Positions 1 through 10,332 of a stretch of 16,871 nucleotides of DNA are shown here, piece after piece. The notes under the pieces are model-generated. The model searched no databases and was not told the DNA's origin. It saw only the letters and a list, made by a program, of their open reading frames with translations. Each line of letters opens with the position of its first letter. The stretch's first letter is position 1. Source of the DNA: Saccoglossus kowalevskii (lineage: Eukaryota; Hemichordata; Enteropneusta; Harrimaniidae). The stretch is taken from the NCBI RefSeq assembly GCF_000003605.2, contig NW_003140275.1:1-16871 (forward strand), in the 5' to 3' direction. The position numbers and the translations under genes are program-made.

Positions 1-76
1 ACTGTCTGACCATGTGATTGCAATGTGTCCAGTAGATTGTCTGATCCTGTGATTGCAATTGTGTCCAGTATTACTG
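1..76. repeat. Irregular first monomers with compensating indels
   Basis: The first complete monomer (5-39) is 35 bp because one T is missing from the AATTG of the core near 24 (CAATGTG instead of CAATTGTG). The next (40-76) is 37 bp because its linker reads GTATTACTG rather than GTAGACTG, near 71. The two shifts cancel, so the regular phase starts at 77. Either the array edge is more degenerate or the sequence end is less accurate. Confidence 0.85.
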
Positions 77-112
77 TCTGGTCTTGTGATTGCAATTGTG
101 TCCAGTAGGCTG

Positions 113-760
113 TCTGGTCCTGTGATTGCAATTGTGTCTAGTAGACTGTCTGGTCATGTGATTGCAATTGTGTCCAGTAGACTGTCTGGTTTTGTGATTG
201 CCATTGTGTCCAGTAAGCTGTCTTGTCCTGTGATTGCAATTGTGTCCAGTAGATTGTCTGGTCCTGTGATTACAATTGTGTCCAGTAGACTGTCTGGTCA
301 TGTGATTGCAATTGTGTTCAGAAAACTTTCTGGTCCTGTGATTGCAATTGTGTCCAGTAGGCTGTCTGGTCCTGTGATTGCAATTGTGTCCAGCAGGCTG
401 TCTGGTCCCGTGATTGCAATTGTGTCCAGTAGGCTGTCTGGTCCTGTGATTGCAATTGTGTTCAGTAGAATGTCTGGTCCTGTGATTGCAATTGTGTTCA
501 GTAGAATGTCTGGTCCTGTGATTGCAATTTTGTCCAGTAGAATGTCTGGTCCTGTGATTGCAATTGTGTCCAGTGGATTGTCTGGTTCTGTGATTGCAAT
601 TGTTCCCAGTAGAATGTATGTTCCTGTGATTGCATTTGCGTCCAGTAGACTGTCTGGTCATGTGATTGCAATTGTGTCCATTAGACTTTCTGGTCATGTG
701 ATTGCAATTGTGTCGAGTGGACTGTCTGGTCCTGTGATTGCAAATGTATCCAGTAGACTG
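113..760. repeat. 18-monomer block, first copy (paralogue of 14113-14760)
   Basis: The monomer order is SGP (with GTCTAGT), SGH, SGF...KL, SCP, SGPVIT, SGHVIAIVFRKL, three SGP, two VFSRM-type, VILSSRM, SGL, VPSRM, YVPVIAFA, two SGH, SGPVIAN. The same order recurs at 14113-14760, 14,000 bp downstream, which is 389 monomers minus the four bases lost at intervening deletions. Reading side by side I see about five base differences, for example CCCGTG against CCTGTG near 409 and GTGTTCAG against GTGTTCAT near 458. The GTTCAGAAAAC variant (VFRKL) is seen only in this block and its relatives at 14113 and 15553. Confidence 0.85.
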
Positions 761-796
761 TCTGGTCCTGTGATTGCAATTGTGTCTAGTAGACTG
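437..796. repeat. Y-type cassette, copy 1 (10 monomers)
   Basis: Marked by two VFSRM monomers, VILSSRM, a GTGGATTG (SGL) monomer, the GTTCCCAGT (VPSRM) monomer at 581, and YVPVIAFA at 617 (TATGTTCC plus GCATTTGCG). Compared with the copies at 1373 and 2452 it lacks two monomers of the SGPLIAN-SDH-SDP segment, passing from SGPVIAN (725) to SGPVIAIVSSRL (761). Confidence 0.8.
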
Positions 797-1300
797 TCTG
801 GTCATGTGATTGCAATTGTGTCCAGTAGACTGTCTGGTTTTGTGATTGCCATTGTGTCCATTAAGCTGTCTTGTCCTGTGATTGCAATTGTGTCCAGTAG
901 AATATCTGGTCCTGTGACTGCAAATGTGTCCAGTAGAATTTCTGGTCCTGTGATTGCAATTGTGTACAGTAGACTTTCTGGTCCTGTAATTGCAATTGTG
1001 TCCAGTAGGCTGTCTGGTCCTGTGATTGCAATTGTGTCCAGTAGACTGTCTGGTCATGTGATTGCAATTGTGTCCAGTAAGCTGTCTTTTCCTGTGATTG
1101 CAATTGTGTCCAGTAGAATGTCTGGTCCTGTGATTGCAATTGTATCCAGTAGAATGTCTGGTCCTGTGATTGCAATTGTGTTCAGTAGAATATCTGCTCC
1201 TGTGATTGCAATTGTGTCCAGTAGAATGTCTGGTCTTGTGATTGCAATTGTGTCCAGTAGATTGTCTGGTCCTGTGATTACAATTGTGTCCAGTAGGCTG
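761..1300. repeat. F-type cassette, copy 1 (15 monomers)
   Basis: The order is SGP (GTCTAGT), SGH, SGF with GATTGCCATT and a GTCCATTAAG end, SCP...RI, SGPVTAN, VYSRL, two SGP, SGH...KL, SFP, SGP...M, VFSRI, SAP, SGL, SGPVIT. It matches 2884-3423 and 3676-4215 monomer for monomer. After 1300 it departs from them: the next monomer is SVPVIAIM instead of SGHVIAIVFSRL, so a deletion or exchange junction lies near 1301. Confidence 0.85.
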
Positions 1301-1372
1301 TCTGTTCCTGTGATTGCAATTATGTCCAGTAGGCTGTCTGGTCCTGTGATTGCAATTGTGTCCAGTAGGCTG

Positions 1373-1804
1373 TCTGGTCCTGTGATTGCAATTGTGTTCA
1401 GTAGAATGTCTGGTCCTGTGATTGCAATTGTGTTCAGTAGAATGTCTGGTCCTGTGATTGCAATTTTGTCCAGTAGAATGTCTGGTCCTGTGATTGCAAT
1501 TGTGTCCAGTGGATTGTCTGGTTCTGTGATTGCAATTGTTCCCAGTAGAATGTATGTTCCTGTGATTGCATTTGCGTCCAGTAGACTGTCTGGTCATGTG
1601 ATTGCAATTGTGTCCAGTAGATTTTCTGGTTATGTGATTGCAATTGTGTCGAGTGGACTGTCTGGTCCTGTGATTGCAAATGTATCCAGTAGACTGTCTT
1701 GTCCTCTGATTGCAAATGTGTCCAGTAGACTGTCTGATCATGTGATTGCAATTGTGTCCAGTAGATTGTCTGATCCTGTGATTGCAATTGTGTCTAGTAG
1801 ACTG
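1373..1804. repeat. Y-type cassette, copy 2 (12 monomers)
   Basis: Its VPSRM monomer starts at 1517, exactly 936 bp (26 monomers) after that of copy 1. The order is VFSRM, VFSRM, VILSSRM, SGL, VPSRM, YVPVIAFA, SGH, SGY...SGL (GTCGAGTGG), SGPVIAN, SCPLIAN, SDH, SDP. It keeps the PLIAN-SDH-SDP monomers missing from copy 1. From 1805 to 2163 it is followed by a diverged partial F-type order (SGF at 1841, SCP, SGPVTAN, VEYSRL, SGHVSA). Confidence 0.82.
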
Positions 1805-2128
1805 TCTGGTCATGTGATTGCAATTGTGTCCAGTAGACTGTCTGGTTTTGTGATTGCCATTGTGTCCAGTAAGCTGTCTTGTCCTGTGATTGCAATTGTG
1901 TCCAGTAGAATATCTGGTCCTGTGACTGCAAATGTGTCCAGTAAAATTTCTGGTCCTGTGATTGCAATTGTGTCCAGTAAACTTTCTGGTCCTGTAATTG
2001 CAATTGAGTACAGTAGACTGTCTGGTCCTGTGATTGCAATTGTGTCCAGTAGACTGTCTGGTCATGTGAGTGCAATTGTGTCCAGTAAACTGTCTGGTCT
2101 TGTGATTGCAATTGTGTCCAGTAGACTG

Positions 2129-2163
2129 TCTGGTCTGTGATTGCAAATGTGTGCAGTAGACTG
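2129..2163. repeat. 35-bp monomer with a 1-bp deletion that breaks phase
   Basis: This monomer reads GGTCTGTGATT where the consensus has GGTCCTGTGATT, so one C is missing near 2137. It also carries GTGTGCAGT in place of GTGTCCAGT. The deletion ends the plus-strand open frame that began at 53 and shifts all later monomers by one base relative to the first 2.1 kb. Confidence 0.9.
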
Positions 2164-2451
2164 TCTGATCATGTGATTGCAATTGTGTCCAGTAGATTGT
2201 CTGATCATGTGATTGCAATTGTGTCCAGTAGACTGTCTGGTCTTGTGATTGCAATTGTGTCCAGTGGGCTGTCTGGTCCTGTGATTGCAATTGTGTATAG
2301 TAGACTGTCTGGTCATGTGATTGCAATTGTGTCCAGTAGACTGTCTGGTCCTGTGATTGCCATTGTGTCCAGTAAGCTGTCTGGTCCTGTGATTGCAATT
2401 GTGTCCAGTAGATTGTCTGGTCCTGTGATTGCAATTGTGTCCAGTAGGCTG

Positions 2452-2883
2452 TCTGGTCCTGTGATTGCAATTGTGTTCAGTAGAATGTCTGGTCCTGTGA
2501 TTGCAATTGTGTTCAGTAGAATGTCTGTTCCTGTGATTGCAATTGTGTCCAGTAGAATGTCTGGTCCTGTGATTGCAATTGTGTCCAGTGGATTGTCTGG
2601 TCTTGTGATTGCAATTGTTCCCAGTAGAATGTATGTTCTTGTGATTGCAATTGCGTCCAGTAGACTGCCTGGTCATGTGATTGCAATTGTGTCCAGTAGA
2701 CTTTCTGGTCATGTGATTGCAATTGTGTCGAGTGGACTGTCTGGTCCTGTGATTGCAAATGTATCCAGTAGACTGTCTGGTCCTCTGATTGCAAATGTGT
2801 CCAGTAGACTGTCTGATCATGTGATTGCAATTGTGTCCAGTAGATTGTCTGATCCTGTGATTGCAATTGTGTCCAGTAGGCTG
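2452..2883. repeat. Y-type cassette, copy 3 (12 monomers)
   Basis: The order is VFSRM, VFSRM, SVP...M, SGL, VPSRM (2596), YVLVIAIA, PGH, SGH...SGL (GTCGAGTGG), SGPVIAN, SGPLIAN, SDH, SDP. It is intermediate between the Y-type and M-type cassettes: it keeps the TATGTT start but has GCAATTGCG rather than the GCATTTGCG of copies 1, 2 and 4. Confidence 0.8.
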
Positions 2884-4323
2884 TCTGGTCCTGTGATTGC
2901 AATTGTGTCTAGTAGACTGTCTGGTCATGTGATTGCAATTGTGTCCAGTAGACTGTCTGGTTTTGTGATTGCCATTGTGTCCATTAAGCTGTCTTGTCCT
3001 GTGATTGCAATTGTGTCCAGTAGAATATCTGGTCCTGTGACTGCAAATGTGTCCAGTAGAATTTCTGGTCCTGTGATTGCAATTGTGTACAGTAGACTTT
3101 CTGGTCCTGTAATTGCAATTGTGTCCAGTAGGCTGTCTGGTCCTGTGATTGCAATTGTGTCCAGTAGACTGTCTGGTCATGTGATTGCAATTGTGTCCAG
3201 TAAGCTGTCTTTTCCTGTGATTGCAATTGTGTCCAGTAGAATGTCTGGTCCTGTGATTGCAATTGTATCCAGTAGAATGTCTGGTCCTGTGATTGCAATT
3301 GTGTTCAGTAGAATATCTGCTCCTGTGATTGCAATTGTGTCCAGTAGAATGTCTGGTCTTGTGATTGCAATTGTGTCCAGTAGATTGTCTGGTCCTGTGA
3401 TTACAATTGTGTCCAGTAGGCTGTCTGGTCATGTGATTGCAATTGTGTTCAGTAGACTTTCTGGTCCTGTGATTGCAATTGTGTCCAGTAGACTTTCTGG
3501 TCCTGTGGTTGCAATTGTGTTCAGTAGGCTGTCTAGTCTTGTGATTGCAAATGTATCCAGTAGACTGTCTGGTCCTCTGATTGCAAATGTGTCCAGTAGA
3601 CTGTCTGATCATGTGATTGCAATTGCGTCCAGTAGATTGTCTGATCCTGTGATTGCAATTGTGTCCAGTAGGCTGTCTGGTCCTGTGATTGCAATTGTGT
3701 CTAGTAGACTGTCTGGTCATGTGATTGCAATTGTGTCCAGTAGACTGTCTGGTTTTGTGATTGCCATTGTGTCCATTAAGCTGTCTTGTCCTGTGATTGC
3801 AATTGTGTCCAGTAGAATATCTGGTCCTGTGACTGCAAATGTGTCCAGTAGAATTTCTGGTCCTGTGATTGCAATTGTGTACAGTAGACTTTCTGGTCCT
3901 GTAATTGCAATTGTGTCCAGTAGGCTGTCTGGTCCTGTGATTGCAATTGTGTCCAGTAGACTGTCTGGTCATGTGATTGCAATTGTGTCCAGTAAGCTGT
4001 CTTTTCCTGTGATTGCAATTGTGTCCAGTAGAATGTCTGGTCCTGTGATTGCAATTGTATCCAGTAGAATGTCTGGTCCTGTGATTGCAATTGTGTCCAG
4101 TAGAATATCTGCTCCTGTGATTGCAATTGTGTCCAGTAGAATGTCTGGTCTTGTGATTGCAATTGTGTCCAGTAGATTGTCTGGTCCTGTGATTACAATT
4201 GTGTCCAGTAGGCTGTCTGGTCATGTGATTGCAATTGTGTTCAGTAGACTTTCTGGTCCTGTGATTGCAATTGTGTCCAGTAGACTTTCTGGTCCTGTGG
4301 TTGCAATTGTGTTCAGTAGGCTG
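2740..4323. repeat. 22-monomer (792 bp) recent tandem duplication: 2740-3531 and 3532-4323
   Basis: Monomers 2740-3531 (SGPVIAN, SGPLIAN, SDH, SDP, then a full F-type cassette through SGPVVAIVFSRL) are repeated immediately at 3532-4323. Excluding the junction monomer, I see only two differences: GTGTCC against GCGTCC (near 2835 and 3627) and GTGTTC against GTGTCC (near 3303 and 4095). The first monomer of the second copy (3532) is a hybrid. Its left half resembles the SGLV monomer that follows each copy, and its right half is the GCAAATGTATCC monomer that opens the first copy. This is what an unequal exchange within the core would leave. Confidence 0.9.
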
Positions 4324-4395
4324 TCTGGTCTTGTGATTGCAATTGTGTCCAGTAGGCTGTCTGATCCTGTCATTGCAATTGTGTCCAGTAGGCTG

Positions 4396-4935
4396 TCTTG
4401 TCCTGTGATTGCAATTGTGTCCAGTAGAATGTCTGGTCCTGTGACTGCAAATGTGTCCAGTAGACTTTCTGGTCCTGTGATTGCAATTGTGTCCAGTAGA
4501 CTTTCTGGTCCTGTGATTGCAATTGTGTCCAGTAGGCTGTCTGGTCCTGTGATTGCAATTGTGTCCAGTAGACTGTCTGGTCATGTGATTGCAATTGTGT
4601 CCAGTAGGCTGTCTTGTCCTGTGATTGCAATTGTGTCCAGTAGAATGTCTGGTCATGTGATTGCAATTGTGTCCAGTGGATTGTCTGGTCTTGTGATTGC
4701 AATTGTTCCCAGTAGAATGTCTGTTCCTGTGATTGCAATTGCGTCCAGTAGACTGTCTGGTCATTGGATTGCAATTTTGTCCAGTAGACTTTCTGGTCAT
4801 GTGATTGCAATTGTGTCCAGTGGACTGTCTGGTCCTGTGATTGCAAATGTGTCCAGTAGACTGTCTGGTCCTGTGATTGCAAATGTGTCCAGTAGACTGT
4901 CTGATCATGTGATTGCAATTGTATCCAGTAGAATG
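4396..4935. repeat. M-type cassette, copy 1 (15 monomers, 540 bp)
   Basis: The order is SCP...M, SGPVTAN, three SGP, SGH, SCP...M, SGH...SGL, SGL...VPSRM (4684), SVPVIAIA, SGHWIAIL, SGH...SGL, two PVIAN, SDH...M. The GGTCATTGGATT variant (SGHWIAIL, 4756) is private to this copy and the one at 9650. Confidence 0.88.
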
Positions 4936-6013
4936 TCTGGTCCTGTGATTGCAATTGTGTCCAGTAGAATATCTGCTCCTGTGATTACAATTGTGTCCAG
5001 TAGAATGTCTGGTCTTGTGATTGCAATTGTGTCCAGTAGGCTGTCTGGTCATGTGATTGCAATTCAGTCCAGTAGACTGTCTCGTCCTGTGATTGCAAAT
5101 GTGTTCAGTAGACTGTCTGATCATGTGATTGCAATTGTGTCCAGTAGGCTGTCTGGTCCTGTGATTGCAATATTGTCCAGTAGAATGTCTGGTCCTGTGA
5201 TTGCAATTGTGTCCAGTAGAAGGTCTGGTCTTGTGATTGCAATTGTGTCCAGTAGACTGTCTGGTCTTGTGATTGCAATTGTGTCCAGTTGACTGTCTGG
5301 TCATGTGATTGCAATTGTGTCCAGTAGAATGTCTGGTCGTGTGATTGCAATTGTGTAAAGTAGATTGTCTGGTCCTGTGATTGCAATTGTGTCCAGTAGG
5401 CTGTCTGGTCCTGTGATTGCAATTGTGTCTAGTAGACTGTCTGCTCATGTGATTGCAATTGTGTCCAGTAGACTGTCTGGTTTTGTGATTGCCATTGTGT
5501 CCAGTAAGCTGTCTTGTCCTGTGATTGCAATTGTGTCCAGTAGAATATCTGGTCCTGTGACTGCAAATGTGTAGTAGACTTTCTGGTCCTGTAATTGCAA
5601 TTGTGTCCAGTAGGCTGTCTGGTTCTGTGATTGCAATTGTGTCCAGTAGACTGCCTGGTCCTGTGATTGCAAATGTATCCAGTAGACTGTCTGGTCCTCT
5701 GATTGCAAATGTGTCCAGTAGACTGTCTGATCATGTGATTGCAATTGTGTCCAGTAGATTGTCTGATCCTGTGATTGCAATTGTGTCCAGTAGGCTGTCT
5801 GGTCCTGTGATTGCAATTGTGTCTAGTAGACTGTCTGGTCATGTGATTGCAATTGTGTCCAGCAGAATGTCTGGTCATGTGATTGCAATTGTATCCAGTA
5901 GACTGTCTGGTCATGTGATTGCAATTGTGTCCAGTAGACTTTCTGGTCATGTGATTGCAATTGTGTCGAGTTGACTGTCTGGTCCTGTGATTGCAAATGT
6001 ATCCAGTAGAATG
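4936..6013. repeat. Mosaic stretch with stops, a 2-bp deletion and exchange junctions
   Basis: The stretch contains SAPVIT, SGL, SGHVIAIQ (AATTCAGTCC, 5044), SRPVIANVF, SDH, VILSSRM and an AGAAGG-ended monomer. Single-base changes make plus-frame stops at 5290 (AGA to TGA) and 5972 (TGA); TCC reads TAA at 5356. At 5548 an F-type piece (SGF, SCP, SGPVTAN) ends in a 34-bp monomer that has lost CC from GTGTCCAG, so its next monomer starts at 5582. From 5582 to 5833 the order (GTAATT monomer, SGS, PGPVIAN, SGPLIAN, SDH, SDP, GTCTAGT monomer) matches 8822-9073 and shares its CTGCCTGG variant. Confidence 0.8.
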
Positions 6014-6625
6014 TCTGTTCCTGTGATTGCAATTGCGTCCAGTAGACTGTCTGGTCATGTGATTGCAATTTTGTCCAGTAGACTTTCTGGTCATGTGATT
6101 GCAATTGTGTCCAGTGGACTGTCTGGTCCTGTGATTGCAAATGTGTCCAGTAGACTGTCTGGTCCTGTGATTGCAAATGTGTCCAGTAGACCGTCTGATC
6201 ATGTGATTGCAATTGTGTCCAGTAGATTGTCTGGTCTTGTGATTGCAATTGTGTCCTGTAGACTGTCTGGTCTTGTGATTGTAATTGGATCCAGTAGAAT
6301 GTCTGGTCTTGTAATTGCAATTGTGTCCAGTAGATTGTCTGGTCCTGTGATTACAATTGTGTCCAGTAGGCTGTCTGGTCATGTGATTGCAATTGTGTTC
6401 AGTAGACTTTCTGGTCCTGTGATTGCAATTGTGTCCAGTAGACTTTCTGGTCCTGTGGTTGCAATTGTGTTCAGTAGGCTGTCTGGTCTTGTGATTGCAA
6501 TTGTGTCCAGTAGGCTGTCTGGTCCTGTGATTGCAATTGTGTCCAGTAGGCTGTCTTGTCCTGTGATTGCAATTGTGTCCAGTAGAATGTCTGGTCCTGT
6601 GACTGCAAATGTGTCCAGTAGACTT
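6014..6625. repeat. 17-monomer block with VIVIGSSRM marker (paralogue of 12889-13500)
   Basis: The order is SVPVIAIA, SGHVIAIL, SGH...SGL, PVIAN, PVIAN ending in CCG, SDH, SGL with GTCCTGTAGA, SGLVIVIG (GATTGTAATTGGATCC), SGL with GTAATT, SGPVIT, SGH...VF, SGP, SGPVVAIVF, SGL, SGP, SCP, SGPVTAN. The same 17 monomers, including the rare CCGTCTGATC and TGGATCC variants, occur at 12889-13500. The offset of 6,875 bp equals 191 monomers minus one base. Confidence 0.85.
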
Positions 6626-7093
6626 TCTGGTCCTGTGATTGCAATTGTGTCCAGTGGACTTTCTGGTCCTGTGATTGCAATTGTGTCCAGTAGGCTGTCT
6701 GGTCCTGTGATTGCAATTGTGTCCAGTAGACTGTCTCGTCATGTGATTGCAATTGTGTCCAGTAGGCTGTCTTGTCCTGTGATTGCAATTGTGTCCAGTA
6801 GAATGTCTGGTCATGTGATTGCAATTGTGTCCAGTGGATTGTCTGGTCTTGTGATTGCAATTGTTCCCAGTAGAATGTCTGTTCCTGTGATTGCAATTGC
6901 GTCCAGTAGACTGTCTGGTCATGTGATTGCAATTTTGTCCAGTAGACTTTCTGGTCATGTGATTGCAATTGTGTCCAGTGGACTGTCTGGTCCTGTGATT
7001 GCAAATGTGTCCAGTAGACTGTCTGGTCCTGTGATTGCAAATGTGTCCAGTAGACCGTCTGATCATGTGATTGCAATTGTGTCCAGTAGATTG
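6554..7093. repeat. M-type cassette, copy 2 (15 monomers, 540 bp)
   Basis: Same monomer order as the copy at 4396, with VPSRM at 6842. Its private changes are GTGGAC at 6656, CTCGTC (SRH) at 6734 and a CCG-ended PVIAN monomer at 7022. It overlaps the end of the preceding block because the SCP and SGPVTAN monomers belong to both descriptions. Confidence 0.88.
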
Positions 7094-7165
7094 TCTGATC
7101 CTGTGATTGCAATTGTGTCCAGTAGGCTGTCTGGTCCTGTGATTGCAATTGTGTCCAGTAGGCTG

Positions 7166-7705
7166 TCTTGTCCTGTGATTGCAATTGTGTCCAGTAGAAT
7201 ATCTGGTCCTGTGACTGCAAATGTATCCAGTAGACTTTCTGGTCCTGTGATTGCAATTGTGTCCAGTAGACTTTCTGGTCCTGTGATTGCAATTGTGTCC
7301 AGTAGGCTGTCTGGTCCTGTGATTGCAATTGTGTCCAGTAGACTGTCTGGTCATGTGATTGCAATTGTGTCCAGCAGGCTGTCTTGTCCTGTGATTGCAA
7401 TTGTGTCCAGTAGAATGTCTGGTCATGTGATTGCAATTGTGTCCAGTGGATTGTCTGGTCTTGTGATTGCAATTGTTCCCAGTAGAATGTCTGTTCCTGT
7501 GATTGCAATTGCATCCAGTAGACTGTCTGGTCATGTGATTGCAATTTTGTCCAGTAGACTTTCTGGTCACGTGATTGCAATTGTGTCCAGTGGACTGTCT
7601 GGTCCTGTGATTGCAAATGTGTCCAGTAGACTGTCTGGTCCTGTGATTGCAAATGTGTCCAGTAGACTGTCTGATCATGTGATTGCAATTGTGTCCAGTA
7701 GAATG
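7166..7705. repeat. M-type cassette, copy 3 (15 monomers, 540 bp)
   Basis: It begins exactly 612 bp (17 monomers) after the previous copy, and the match extends one monomer to the left. I count about eight base differences over 540 bp: ATA for ATG, GTATCC for GTGTCC, AGCAGG for AGTAGG, GCATCC for GCGTCC, CACGTG for CATGTG and a few more. The CACGTG at 7568-7573 is shared with 10339-10344 and 11059-11064. Confidence 0.88.
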
Positions 7706-7777
7706 TCTGGTCATGTGATTGCAATTGTGTCCAGTAGATTGTCTGGTCATTTGATTGCAATTGTGTCCAGTAGACTG

Positions 7778-8569
7778 TCTGGTCCTGTGATTGCAATTGT
7801 ATCCAGTAGAATGTCTGGTCATGTGATTGCAATTGTGTCCAGTAGAATATCTGCTCCTGTGATTGCAATTGTGTCCAGTAGAATGTCTGGTCTTGTGATT
7901 GCAATTGTGTCCAGTAGATTGTCTGGTCCTGTGATTACAATTGTGTCCAGTAGGCTGTCTGGTCATGTGATTGCAATTGTGTTCAGTAGACTTTCTGGTC
8001 CTGTGATTGCAATTGTGTCCAGTAGACTTTCTGGTCCTGTGGTTGCAATTGTGTTCAGTAGGCTGTCTGGTCTTGTGATTGCAATTGTGTCCAGTAGGTT
8101 GTCTGGTCATGTGATTGCAATTGTGTTCAGTAGACTTTCTGGTCCTGTGATTGCAATTGTGTCCAGTAGACTTTCTGGTCCTGTGATTGCAATTGTATCC
8201 AGTAGAATGTCTGGTCCTGTGATTGCAATTGTGTCCAGTAGAATATCTGCTCCTGTGATTGCAATTGTGTCCAGTAGAATGTCTGGTCTTGTGATTGCAA
8301 TTGTGTCCAGTAGATTGTCTGGTCCTGTGATTACAATTGTGTCCAGTAGGCTGTCTGGTCATGTGATTGCAATTGTGTTCAGTAGACTTTCTGGTCCTGT
8401 GATTGCAATTGTGTCCAGTAGACTTTCTGGTCCTGTGGTTGCAATTGTGTTCAGTAGGCTGTCTGGTCTTGTGATTGCAATTGTGTCCAGTAGGTTGTCT
8501 GGTCATGTGATTGCAATTGTGTTCAGTAGACTTTCTGGTCCTGTGATTGCAATTGTGTCCAGTAGACTT
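7778..8569. repeat. 11-monomer (396 bp) recent tandem duplication: 7778-8173 and 8174-8569
   Basis: The order GTATCC SGP...M, VSSRI, SAP, SGL, SGPVIT, SGH...VF, SGP, SGPVVAIVF, SGL (AGGTTG), SGH...VF, SGP appears twice back to back. The only difference I see is GGTCAT (7814 monomer) against GGTCCT (8210 monomer). Inside each copy the short run SGH...VF, SGP recurs four monomers (144 bp) later, so a smaller duplication is nested in the larger one. Confidence 0.88.
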
Positions 8570-9541
8570 TCTGGTCATGTGGTTGCAATTGTGTTCAGTA
8601 GGCTGTCTGTTCCTGCGATTGCAATTGTGTCTAGTAGACTGTCTGGTCATGTGATTGCAATTGTGTCCAGTAGACTGTCTGGTCCTGTGATTGCAATTGT
8701 GTCCAGTAGGCTGTCTGTTCCTGGAATTGCAATTGCGTCCAGTAGACTGTCTGGTCATGTGATTGCAATTGTGTTCAGTAGACTTTCTGGTCCTGTGATT
8801 GCAATTGTGTCCAGTAGACTTTCTGGTCCTGTAATTGCAATTGTGTCCAGTAGGCTGTCTGGTCTTGTGATTGCAATTGTGTCCAGTAGACTGCCTGGTC
8901 CTGTGATTGCAAATGTATACAGTAGACTGCCTGGTCCTCTGATTGCAAATGTGTCCAGTAAACTGTCTGATCATGTGATTGCAATTGTGTCCAGTAGATT
9001 GTCTGATCCTGTGATTGCAATTGTGTCCAGTAGGCTGTCTGGTCCTGTGATTGCAATTGTGTCTAGTAGACTGTCTGGTCATGTGATTGCAATTGTGTCC
9101 AGTAGACTGTCTGGTTATGTGATTGCCATTGTGTCCAGTAAGCTGTCTTGTCCTGTGATTGCAATTGTGTCCAGTAGAATATCTGGTCCTGTGACTGCAA
9201 ATGTGTCCAGTAGAATTTCTGGTCCTGTGATTGCAATTGTGTCCAGTAGACTTTCTGGTCCTGTAATTGCAATTGTGTCCAGTAGGCTGTCTGGTCCTGT
9301 GATTGCAATTGTGTCCAGTAGACTGTCTGGTCATGTGATGGCAATTGTGTCCAGTAGGCTGTCTTGTCCTGTGATTGCAATTGTGTCCAGTAGAATGTCT
9401 GGTCATGTGATTGCAATTGTATCCAGTAGAATGTCTGGTCCTGTGATTGCAATTGTGTCCAGTAGAATATCTGGTCCTGAGATTGCAATTGTGTCCAGTA
9501 GAATGTCTGGTCCTGTGATTGCAATTGTGTCCAGTAGGCTA
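8570..9541. repeat. Mosaic stretch with Y/F-type pieces and several private variants
   Basis: It contains SGHVVAIVF, SVPAIAIV (CCTGCGATT, 8606), SVPGIAIA (CCTGGAATT, 8714), two CTGCCTGG monomers (PGPVIANVY at 8894 and PGPLIAN at 8930), SDH, SDP, an F-type run from 9038 (GTCTAGT, SGH, SGY with GATTGCCATT at 9110, SCP, SGPVTAN) and SGPEIAIV (CCTGAGATT, 9470). The segment 8822-9073 parallels 5582-5833 at an offset of exactly 3,240 bp (90 monomers). No other structure was seen here. Confidence 0.75.
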
Positions 9542-9793
9542 TCTGGTCCTGTGATTGCAATTGTGTCTATTAGACTGTCTGGTCATGTGGTTGCAATTGT
9601 GTCCAGTAGACTGTCTGGTTTTGTGATTGCCATTGTGTCCAGTAAGCTGTCTTGTCCTGTGATTGCAATTGTGTCCAGTAGAATATCTGGTCCTGTGACT
9701 GCAAATGTGTCCAGTAGACTTTCTGGTCCTGTGATTGCAATTGTGTCCAGTAGACTTTCTGGTCCTGTGATTGCAATTGTGTCCAGTAGGCTG
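9542..9793. repeat. 7-monomer block with GTCTATT marker (paralogue of 11773-12024)
   Basis: The order is SGPVIAIVSI (GTCTATTAGA), SGHVVAIV, SGF with GATTGCCATT, SCP, SGPVTAN, SGP, SGP. The same seven monomers occur at 11773-12024, 62 monomers minus one base downstream. That copy has GTCTATTGGA, and an A for T in its SCP monomer that gives GCAAATG. Confidence 0.82.
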
Positions 9794-10188
9794 TCTGGTC
9801 CTGTGATTGCAATTGTGTCCAGTAGACTGTCTGGTCATGTGATTGCAATTGTGTCCAGTAGCTGTCTTGTCCTGTGATTGCAATTGTGTCCAGTAGAATG
9901 TCTGGTCATGTGATTGCAATTGTGTCCAGTGGATTGTCTGGTCTTGTGATTGCAATTGTTCCCAGTAGAATGTCTGTTCCTGTGATTGCAATTGCGTCCA
10001 GTAGACTGTCTGGTCATTGGATTGCAATTTTGTCCAGTAGACTTTCTGGTCATGTGATTGCAATTGTGTCCAGTGGACTGTCTGGTCCTGTGATTGCAAA
10101 TGTGTCCAGTAGACTGTCTGGTCCTGTGATTGCAAATGTGTCCAGTAGACTGTCTGATCATGTGATTGCAATTGTATCCAGTAGAATG
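9650..10188. repeat. M-type cassette, copy 4 (15 monomers, 539 bp, 1-bp deletion)
   Basis: Same order as the other M-type copies, VPSRM at 9937. The monomer at 9830 is 35 bp: its linker reads AGTAGCTG instead of AGTAGGCTG, one G missing near 9862. It shares with copy 1 the rare CATTGGATT (10009), and just downstream GATTACAATTG after SAP (10225) and AATTCAGTCC (10297). The matching segments are 9686-10332 and 4432-5079. Confidence 0.88.
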
Positions 10189-10332
10189 TCTGGTCCTGTG
10201 ATTGCAATTGTGTCCAGTAGAATATCTGCTCCTGTGATTACAATTGTGTCCAGTAGAATGTCTGGTCTTGTGATTGCAATTGTGTCCAGTAGGCTGTCTG
10301 GTCATGTGATTGCAATTCAGTCCAGTAGACTT

